Below the pieces are notes generated by a model. The model had not been told where the DNA came from. It ran no database searches and saw only the letters and a list, made by a program, of their open reading frames with translations. From Hordeum vulgare subsp. vulgare (Eukaryota; Streptophyta; Magnoliopsida; Poales; Poaceae), in contig NC_058521.1 in the NCBI RefSeq assembly GCF_904849725.1, positions 344,518,638-344,582,637 of the forward strand: a stretch of DNA of 64,000 nt. The letters run 5' to 3'. Position 1 is the stretch's first letter. Each line of letters opens with the position of its first letter. Positions 55,605 through 64,000 of this stretch are shown here, piece by piece. A program made the position numbers and the translations under genes.

Positions 55605-56919
55605 TTAGCTAGGCATTGATAATTCAATGATGCTCACGTAAAAGATAGCAATCGGACACGAAGAAAGCATCATGGAACATGTGACAAACATATCTAAGTA
55701 TAACATACTTCCTATGCATAGGCATTTATAGAAAAACAAATTATCAAAACAAGCAATAACTACCATATGCAAGGAAGAAGAAAGAGACAATATCAATCTC
55801 AACATAACGAGAGGTAATTTAGTAACATGAAAGTTTCTACCACAATATTTTCCTCTCTCATAATAATTACATGTGGGATCATATTCAAATTCAACAATAT
55901 ATCTATCACATAGGATATCCTTTTCAAGATCCACATGTATGCAAAGTTAAAACTCTTTATTATTGCAATCATTATTGTAAATATCATATTCATCATGAGG
56001 CTTAAACAAATTTTCAAGATCATAAGAAAAATCATCACCCCAATCATGATCATTGCAATAAGTAGTGGACATAGCAAAACTAGCATCCCCAAGCTTAGGG
56101 TTTTGCATATTTTCACCATAATTGACATTCATAGAATTTATAATAAAATTATTGCAATCATGCTTTTCTTTAAAGGGCCTAGCAAGTGTGGATGCAAGAA
56201 CAATAATTTCACGTTTAACATAAGGAACTATAGCAAGTTCATCTCCATAGGCATCATTAATATTGCCATCGTGGCCACAAGCATAGCAAGCATCAATATT
56301 ATCAAGGGGAGATATTTCAATCATATCACCGGAATCACAATTATCTACAGGTTCATGCATATCAGTATTTTCCTCCAAAGAGCCGGACATTCTCTCAATA
56401 AAGTACGTCAATATTTTCATATTTGTAGAGATTAATATCATACTTTTCAATCAAGGAAGCAACTTCACGAGCGCCCTTAAAACAACAAATTCTTCAATTT
56501 GTTCGATATTATAATAGCTATAAAGACCCGTTTCATAAGAAGATCACATTTCATTATCATTGAACTCAGATAGGTAGGGAAGCTGTTTTTAGGGTTTTTA
56601 GAGCAACAAGTATAACCATAAATTTCACATAGATTCAAAGCATAGCACAGAAAACTATTTAAGTGATGCCATAAGAGTCTCCCCTTTTCAGACAAACGGT
56701 GAAGCACAAAATGAGCATGCCCTTCTAAAGATTTCCCATCAACCAAGCTAGTTGGGGTTTCAGCACGAGCACAATGGGATCAAAGATGATCCAAGTAGAG
56801 AACTTTAAGTGGATCCATATCAACAGATACTTAGCAAGCAAAGATGCAAGCATATTGAAGTCACATAGCACACAAGCAAACAGAAAGCAAGTGAAAGAAA
56901 GGGCAAACGAAAAAGGCAA
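55605..56919 (-). pseudogene. Gypsy-2 internal ORF remnants, unrecognised
   Basis: Four minus-strand open stretches in LTR sense: 56919-56725, 56746-56477, 56450-55947 (acidic; DNCDSGDMIEISPLDNIDAC, WGDDFSYDLENLFKPHDEYD) and 55934-55605 (DLEKDILCDRYIVEFEYDP, then hydrophobic). I do not recognise a gag, protease, RT or integrase motif. Their colinearity and shared orientation suggest one broken ORF. The isoleucine-rich frame on the opposite strand (55935-56435) is a shadow. It may be a family-specific protein of this retroelement. Confidence 0.5.
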
Positions 56920-57050
56920 CCAAAGAAAGGCAAATATTTTTGTAATTTTGTTTAGAAGTGGGGGAGAGGAAAACTAGAGGCAAATGGCAAATAATGTAAA
57001 TGCAAGAGATGAGTTTGCGATAGTTACTTGGTAGATATGCTTCACTTGAA

Positions 57051-57071
57051 TACTCCCCGGCAACGGCGCCA
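57051..57071 (-). other. Gypsy-2 primer-binding site
   Basis: Minus strand TGGCGCCGTTGCCGGGGAG, a standard gypsy PBS, about 11 bp inside the 5' LTR edge. Confidence 0.85.
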
Positions 57072-57082
57072 GAAATTCTTCT

Positions 57083-58538
57083 TGCTACTTCTTGAGCTTG
57101 CGTTGGTTTTTCCCTTGAAGAGGAAAGGGTGATGCTGCAAAGTAGAGATAAGTATTTCCCTCAGTAAGAGTATCAAGATGAGGCACCAATAAAGGGGTTG
57201 TCAATCCCTTCACGATTACTTGCAAGGTGAGATCTGAAAGTGATAAAAGGTAAATAAAAGTAAAAGTGCAGCAAGGTATTTTTTGGTATTTTTGTATGTA
57301 GATATGAATATATGATGTGTAAAATAGACCCGGGGGCCATAGTGTTCAATAGAGGCTTCTCTCATGGTAGCAAGTATTACGCTGGGTGAATGAATTACTG
57401 TTGAGCAATTGATAGAATCGCGCAAATTCATGACGATATCTAAGGCAATGATCATAGATATAGACATCACGTCCGAGACAAGTAGACTGATACTTTCTGC
57501 ATCTACTACTATTACTCCACACATCCACCGCTATCCAGCATGCATCTAGTGTATTAAGTTCATAACAAACAGAGTAACGCCTTAAGCAAGATGACATGAT
57601 GTAGAGGGATAAATTCATGCAATATGACATAAACCCCATCTTTTTACCCTTGATGGAAACAACATGATGCGTGCCTCGCTACCCCTTCTGTCACTACGTG
57701 AGGACACCGCACGGTATGAACCCAAAAGCAAGCACTTCTTCCATTGCAAGAATAATAGATCAAGTTGGTCAAACAAAACCCATAACTCGCAGAGAATTAC
57801 AAGGACACGAAATCATAAATATAAGAAATCAGAGGAGACTCAAATAATATTCAAAGATAATCTGATCGTAAATTCACAATTCATCGGATCTCGATAAATC
57901 CAGTGCAAAACAAAGTTACATCGGATAGATCTCCATGAAGATCATGGAGAACTTTGTATTGAAGATCCAAGAGAGATAAGAAACCATCAAGCTACTAGCT
58001 ATGGACCCGAAGGTCTGTGGTGAACTACTCATGTATCATCGGAGAGGCAATGTTGTTGATGAAGAAGCCCTCCGTGTCCGAATCCCCCTCCGGCAGGGTG
58101 CCGGAACGGGCTCCTGATTTTTTTTGGTGGCTACAGAGGCTTGCGGCGGCGGAACTCCCTATCTAGGTTTATTTTTGGGGGTTTCTATATTTAGAGGAAT
58201 TTATGGCGGTGGAATTACATCAGTTGGGCCCACAAGGAGGTCACGAGCCTGCTAGGCCCTCCCAGGGGGTAGTGCGCGCCTTCCGGGCTCGTGGCTCTTC
58301 TGGCCTGCTTCCAAAGCTTCACGGGTCTCTTTTGGTCCAAAAAAATCATCACAAACGTTTTATTCCATTTGGACTCCGTTTGATATTCCTATCTGAAAAA
58401 GGTCAAAATTACGGGAAAAACTGAAACTGGCACTAGACACTGAGTTAAAATGGCATATGAATGCATATAAAACATCCCAAGTTGATAATATAATAGCATG
58501 GAACAATCAAAAATTATAGATACGTTGGAGACGTATCA
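57083..58538 (-). repeat. Gypsy-2 5' LTR
   Basis: 1456 bp; plus strand TGCTACTTCTTGAGC...GAGACGTATCA. Colinear with 51329-52868 apart from small deletions near 57165-57190 and 58435-58460. Confidence 0.9.
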
Positions 58539-58543
58539 GTACC

Positions 58544-61500
58544 CAGCCCAGATGTTGTACATCTTACAAGCACCGACTGTGGACAATATCAATTTTGCGG
58601 GGATCAACAGTGTGCTTGGATCATGTAAAATTAGCATAGTCGCCCTACCTGGCATGACCCCATCACGAGAGTGACCATACATCACTCCCGCCACTAGTAA
58701 TGTGGCTCTTTGCTAGCACCGACCAGAGTAATCAACAAAGCCCCATCCCATAAAGGGGTAATGTGGTCGTACATGTAAGGATGGGACGGTCGACACATCA
58801 TAAATCTATTCCCATTTCCGAAACCATACTCACTCAAAATACCCGTTGCACCACTTCACCAAAAGTGGCCAGCTAACTCATCATCACCCTCGGGCATTAG
58901 TGGCACCCGACGGGGTTTTCATAAACCTTTGATTTATACCATCATCATGCTTAGCTCTACTTGTCAACATGATATTAGCGTGACCCTCATAGGTGGTAGG
59001 ATCATGCTCAACATGCAGGTGCTCCGGAGGAGCCATTGGTAACACCACTTCAATGATTTACCGATACTTATGATCACATGCAATGGAAATATTTGCTTTA
59101 CTAGCATGCAATATAACATATGCTCAGACATGGCAAAGGTCTGCTTGCCTTGCTCACATAAGTCCTCTGGGTCATCAAGGTATTTCGATCCAACTCCGAG
59201 TACTCCGTCTACTCCATCAACTAACGTTGGAAATAACATAGTAAGCCACACAGCAAGAAAAAATAAAAGGGCTACATAAATAGCAGTTATATTTTTCTTG
59301 TTCCTCATTGGTCATAAGAAAAATACCTGAAGCTTGTTATGGGAGGTTTGGACCATCAGGGATTTTTGAATGGATGAAAGGAGGAATAGGGGATTCTTTA
59401 TGAAACCACAGAAAATATCATGATAAAAACTAGTGGAGGCACTCATTTAATAAAGAATAATTTTAGGAATATTTAGGATGTTGTTTCAGTGGATTTGGAG
59501 TTGAGGTGAATATTCTAGAGATTTTCCAATACTGGACAAATAGAAAAAGGGAGCTATTTTATTTATAGCAGCAAAAATATGGCATATAAAATGTTGACCA
59601 AGGCCCTAAAAATAGGGTATGACATTAGATGGCTCTAGAATTTGGGTTCACTCCATTTGGAGTTGATTTGTAACCTATGGGAATTTTGAAAAGGGAGGCT
59701 AGGAGTATTTGAATTTGCTTTTGAATAATGACATAACAGAGAAGTTCCTTGAAAAAATGTGCAAACCACATCTTTGCATAGGTCTTCATTTTAGGAACCT
59801 GCAGGAATTTGAATCACCCAAATTGGAGTTAAAATGATTTTGCTATTGATTTTTGAAGTTTCAGAGAAAAACAAAGAAATCAAAAGGAGGGTCTACCAGG
59901 GAGACTATATCGCGCTCACGACGATAGATGGCCACTGGGCCGGCCCATCTGCTTGGTTCGCCAGATAAAGGCCACGCCGAAGGCGTAATATGCCGGATAC
60001 GCTTTCGCCTTACGGAAGCGGGTGTGGTTGGAGTTACCTCCACTTTACCCGAGCCTGGACCCACCCGTCAATGGCCCGGTCCTGATGGCTGTCCGACAGG
60101 CGGGCCCTGGCGACACGGTCTTCTCCAAGCTCCCGACGAGGGGAGGCAGAGGGGTCTAGCGGTGGTTGCTGGCGCCTCCAGCCACCACTTCGGGCGGGCT
60201 GCCCACCGGGGTGCTCAGGGTGGAGAGCCGCATCCATCCTGGTGCCATTTGCCCACCGGGGAGAGCCGTCGTGGCGAGGGCTCGGCTAGCAGCGGGAATG
60301 GTCATAGGCCTCCCTGGTTGCACGCACTAGGCGCCCTGCACTGGTGATGTAGCGACGACGAATGCTTTAGGGCGACAAGAGGAAGGTGCCATACAGTCCC
60401 AAAGGGAGGAGAACCCTGGGGGTTGAGAGAATTTAGGGGGACGAACGGTGACACAGTAGTTATGCAGAAAATTCGAGCTTGGGAGCTCCAACTGCTGGGT
60501 CACAAGGGCGTGTGGGAGAGAGGAGGAGCTGCCAGGATCCAGAGAGGGCTTGGGTAGAAGAGATAAGAGAGGGGGAGGGTGAGAGAGCTCGGGAGCTCTC
60601 TGGCGCTTCGGTGCACGGCGAGAGCACACATGCCAGGGGATATTTGGCCAGTTCTGAGCATCGGGATGGCTTGGACTGGTGAAAGAGGAGTGCCGTGGCG
60701 CACTGGGACACGCGGCCATTGAGGGACCCAAGTTGTAGGACGAAGAAAGTGTGTAGAGCACCGTTACTGCATGCTGCCAGCACGGTCACCATGGCCACTC
60801 GTGTCCACAGGGCTACTAGGACTAGTCAAACATGTCCAAAACGTAGGGCACACATGCAGGAAGGAGACTCGCGAATTTGGTTGCATGTGGGGCTCATTTG
60901 AATGGATTTGGACTCTGATTAAGTTTGCAGTAGCAAACTTGGGGCTGACATAAGTTGTTTTCCCAGAATGGGAATTGAGGTGAAATTTTGTTTACTAGTC
61001 TTATACATGGAAGGACTACAACAATGCCAAGTTTGAGGTGAGGCACAGGTTTGTATCTTGTAGTTGTTGTACAAAGCTATACTTTGGCCAAAAATGAACT
61101 TGCAGATGTGCTTCTCATTTTTCGCACATGAGAATGCCATAACTTGGTTTTAAATAATGCCTTGGGATGCTAGGGACCCTCTGGAAAGAGATGGGGGCTA
61201 TGACTTAAGCAGAAGCGGGGCAAGAGGAGTAAAAATGATGATTCCTAGGGTAAAATGAGATGTACCTACGAGGGGTCTCTCTCCAACAATTGACTAGTCG
61301 ACATGGCAAAGCTACTGGAGTAAAAAGCTAACTAGGAGAGGTTGTGGTAGGAATTTGAGATCAAGGGTAAAAGTGGAAGGGGCCAAAGTAGTCATCAAAG
61401 TGAGTGCACACAAGGTGTTGATGAGTGTCAGGGAAGCCAGATGAACTTCAATGGATATGAAACTTAACATGATCAAATAATGGATGAAAATAAGCTTGGA

Positions 61501-62591
61501 CCCCAAATTTGGGATTTGGTGGAGAAGGTTACCAATGTATACTTTGAAACCCAAGAAATGGGAAAAATGGCTTTTTGCTTACAAAACTATTCAGATCAAT
61601 TTCCACAAATCCAATATTTGGTGTGGGGGAATTATTTGAGCGTTAAAGCATGCCCAAAAAGTTCGGGGTCAATTGGAGAAACTTTTCACTGTAAAGTTTC
61701 CCAAAGTCAGAAATCAATAGAGAGGGTTTTTAGGGGCTTGGGACAAGTTCTTCTATTCTCCTTGATGCACCACTTAGTGTGGATGCATTATTGGAGTATA
61801 AGAACATGTCTACCAAATTTGAGCACAGTTTGTGACACTTGACAATGTAGAGTTGCTCAAATTCGGATCTGGACACATAGGTGTTTAGAATATTTAGGGG
61901 AGTCAAATCAACTTTGATTGATATGAAACTTGGCAAGATAATTAAACATATCATAGGTGACATGCTGGAATCTTCCAAAAGCTTGAAATAGGCAGGAAGG
62001 GTTTTGAAGGGTTTTGCCCAATATTTTGAACATCAACATGTGTTGAAACTCATATATATTGAATATATATATCCACTGAGTTTCCCTAAATTTTCTTAAA
62101 TATTTTGAAAGCTATGAAAATAACTTTCCTTCATAAGAGACCATTTCTGGCCTCACAGGGAGGCAATTAAATAAAATAGTAAAATAACTTATAAAAATAA
62201 TATTGTGGTTTTGGCAAGTCATTTTGATAATGGGTTTTAAATAAAATAATTGGTGCAAAATAAATTCCCTAATTTGAGGACTTGTAGTACAAATCTAATC
62301 TCATGGGTTTTGAATGCTTAATTCAAAGAAATGCCTTTTGGTGAAAATAATATTTGGTAATAATAGTTTTTGTTCCTAAACACATCGCATGACCATTAGG
62401 TAGGATTTTTGGGCTAAGGAGGTCAATCTAGAGAGTAACGGGAATTATTGAGAATCAAACACAGGCATAGAAGCAAGCAAGCAAACAATAGTCACTTAAG
62501 ACATCCCAAGAACTCGTAAAAAATTTAATTGTTCCTTATTTTTGAAATAAGTTAATTAGTCAGGAAAGCTAAACACATGATGTTAGAGACA
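58544..62591 (-). repeat. LARD-like 3' LTR, main segment
   Basis: 4.05 kb, no coding ORF supported. The middle (59880-60760) is GC-rich with a gene-leader-like composition, the rest AT-rich. Its right edge ...GTTAGAGACA at 62591 (minus-strand start TGTCTCTAAC) follows the polypurine tract. Confidence 0.6.
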
Positions 62592-62640
62592 TTACCCCCT
62601 TACGAAAATCTCGTCCCCGAGATTTCTAGGCTAGGGGTTG
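62592..62640 (-). other. LARD-like polypurine tract and pol-end remnant
   Basis: Minus strand: AATCTCGGGGACGAGATTTT then CGTAAGGGGGTAA, directly before the LTR start. 'Leu-Gly/Arg-Asp-Glu-Ile' codons plus an AAGGGGG tract are the usual end of grass gypsy pol, suggesting descent from an autonomous gypsy. Confidence 0.6.
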
Positions 62641-64000
62641 GAGAGATACAAAATCTTGAATCGGATGTAGTATCCATGTCCCCATGTTGCTATTATGGGT
62701 CTTGAGGTGCTTGATCATACAACTTTGAATGCTCCGCGCATCCTTTCTTGACCGTGAGCGGGTTCTGGCAATAAGTTAGGCTTGACCGAGGGTCAAGGGC
62801 TTGGTGCACTAGGTTCATGCAAGGTTCTAGCTTTCAAGTGCATTCCAATGTAGGAATACGTGGCAAGATAATGTGTTTGAGTTCTAGTCCTGGGGCCGCT
62901 CAAGCCGGTTAGCGACATCTTGAGGTCTCGTGTTAGACCGTACTCTCAAAGTCTTCGCGTAGCTCCCTACTGACGGGGAAGTTCTTGACTCCTTTCAGCC
63001 AGGCAAGCTGTGGTCGAGGGTGGTCTTCATCCTCGAGGGTGTTGCAGTGGTCTTCGAAGGCTTCTCGCAAAAGGGTCTCGGCTGGGTCTCGGCCATGAGT
63101 CTAAGCCTGGAGACTCAGAGTCCAGAACAAGTCCTACCATCTCGGAGGGTTCGCGAGGGGTTCTGGATGAGCTGGCGACCCAAGTGTATAGTCGAGTCAT
63201 CCACTCCTAAGGTATGCGGCTCAGCAAGCGGGTGAATCACCTTTAGCAGGTTTTCATTTGATCCAATTAGGACTCTCGTCCTTGGTTTGGACTATGAAGA
63301 GGCCTCCTGATTTCTCTCGCTGTCCAAAGGCTTCATCGTGTGAAATCATCAAGGCTTCTTGACATCGTTGATGTACTCGATGCAGGATCGGGGGTTGACA
63401 TCTTCTGCTTCTTTGTGATTGCCATGGTTTCCCAACCATGGCGTTCTTCATCTTGTCTTGGGTAGGATCGACTTCTGCTGCCTTGAGGTTGCTTGGATAA
63501 ACCCTTATTCCTGAGATAACACATTACTCTCGAGGGGAATGGCGATCGGCGTCCTTGGGGCTCGTCCAAACAGGACTAAGGTGTTCTTCCTCTTATTTGG
63601 TGAATAAGTACGTCATCCGTGGGGATAACAACATATTTACCCAAGCATCACATAAGCATAGTGCTCATGAGACAGGTGAGGAGGACGGGGACTTGCTATG
63701 GGTTGTCACTGGTCGAGGGGTTTGTGGTCCAACATTACCTAGTCCTTCATGCCCATGTCCGACATAGACAGGATGGGAGGTGGTTGGGCGGAGTATTGGC
63801 CATCTTCCAATGACTTAGAGTCCTTTTCTATGATTATAATCCGACCACCTTATGGTTGTGAAGCATTAGGGTCTCAAGGAACTGAGGATGTGGGTGAACA
63901 GTTATCATCTTATCCTTAAGCTCATTCCTTAGATGCCAATAGTCCGACCTCTAACTTTGGAAAAAATCACCCTATTTCATCTAATATACCATCTCACATA
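62641..64000 (-). other. LARD-like internal region, non-coding
   Basis: 1.36 kb to the window edge. Short frames on both strands with no motif I recognise. Confidence 0.5.

Larger units (their letters stand above)
51249..58538 (-). mobile_element. Gypsy-2, complete LTR element, 7.3 kb, non-autonomous
   Basis: Two LTRs (51249-52868 and 57083-58538), PBS and polypurine tract, with duplication GTACC at 51244-51248 and 58539-58543. Minus orientation: LTR starts TGATACGTCTCCAACG. The interior has a degraded ORF of unknown type and no recognisable gag, RT or integrase, so it depends on another element. This LTR type is very common in Triticeae; I do not commit to a family name. Confidence 0.9.
50457..64000 (-). 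mobile_element. Large non-coding LTR retrotransposon (LARD-like), right end outside window
   Basis: Minus-strand order: internal sequence (64000-62592) with a pol-end remnant and polypurine tract, then a 3' LTR from 62591 to about 50457, interrupted by gypsy-2. LTR length without gypsy-2 is about 4.84 kb. No open gag or pol appears in the 1.4 kb of internal sequence visible. Long LTRs and a non-coding interior fit LARD elements (Sukkula type, tentative). The left boundary TATGGGGACCC at 50457, preceded by ATCCC, is inferred from where the gypsy-1 antisense frame stops. Confidence 0.65.

Noticed and set aside
55935..56435. Isoleucine-rich 166-codon frame (plus) resembling a membrane protein
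   Set aside because: Antisense to the better-supported acidic frame 56450-55947, which lies in the sense of the LTRs; hydrophobicity results from AT-rich complement.
60327..60798. Two overlapping frames of 112-144 codons (minus) in the LARD-like LTR
   Set aside because: GC-rich leader-like DNA, low-complexity composition, no domain, and overlapping open frames on the other strand.

Overview
The window looks like plant intergenic DNA made of nested transposable elements. The element types point to a large-genome grass, most likely Triticeae (wheat, Aegilops, barley or rye). The signs are Angela-type Ty1-copia LTRs, two CACTA (En/Spm) families with the subterminal motifs GCGCTACT and TTTGCCGTCTG, a grass gypsy with an antisense ORF, and LTRs of the TGATACGTCTCC type. 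I found no host gene, no rRNA and no convincing functional tRNA. Every sizeable recognisable ORF is transposon-derived and most are broken. Family names are from memory and tentative; the structures were read from the sequence.

Layout. (1) 1-4654: the 3' part of CACTA element A (+ strand), with the end of its second gene, a Ulp1/C48-like region and a small viroplasmin/RNase H1-N-like protein with a membrane tail. (2) 4655-6814 and 24338-about 24640: a decayed copia (copia-1, + strand) whose 3' LTR is split by CACTA element B. (3) 6815-24337: CACTA B (- strand, 17.5 kb, TSD ACA), same family as A. Its TNP2 gene is broken twice: by CACTA C (10984-15106, TSD ATG, a deletion derivative carrying a captured RNase H fragment) and by a 5.3 kb TG...CA element (16429-21734, 5-bp TSD with one mismatch), probably a solo LTR. 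(4) About 24640-29695, continuing at 50271-50456: gypsy-1 (+ strand), with LTR, PBS, gag, protease-like region, a deleted RT/integrase core, a 3' tandem repeat and a conserved antisense ORF. (5) 29696-50265: copia-2 (- strand, Angela-like, complete, TSD TGAAG) inserted in that antisense ORF. It is interrupted in its RNase H end by CACTA D (31491-43393, + strand, TSD ATG), a nearly complete two-gene element of the same family as C. (6) 50457-64000 (right end outside the window): a large-LTR element without coding capacity (LARD-like, - strand). Its 4.8 kb LTR is split by gypsy-2 (51249-58538, - strand, TSD GTACC).

Removing each insertion with one TSD copy restores the interrupted LTR or reading frame, so relative insertion order can be read directly: copia-1 before B before C and the 5.3 kb element; gypsy-1 before copia-2 before D; and gypsy-1 before the LARD before gypsy-2. 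In the CACTA elements TNP2 is the transposase and the second gene (Transposase_24 type in D) the accessory protein. In copia and gypsy elements gag/protease/integrase/RT/RNase H would act together in retrotransposition, but none of the copies here has all parts intact.

Most worth a second look: the HBD/viroplasmin-like plus transmembrane mini-protein kept at the same place in two CACTA copies; a 218-bp near-perfect hairpin upstream of TNP2 in CACTA D; a six-copy tandem array of about 395-bp units, each holding a polypurine/polypyrimidine hairpin; and the split antisense ORF of gypsy-1.
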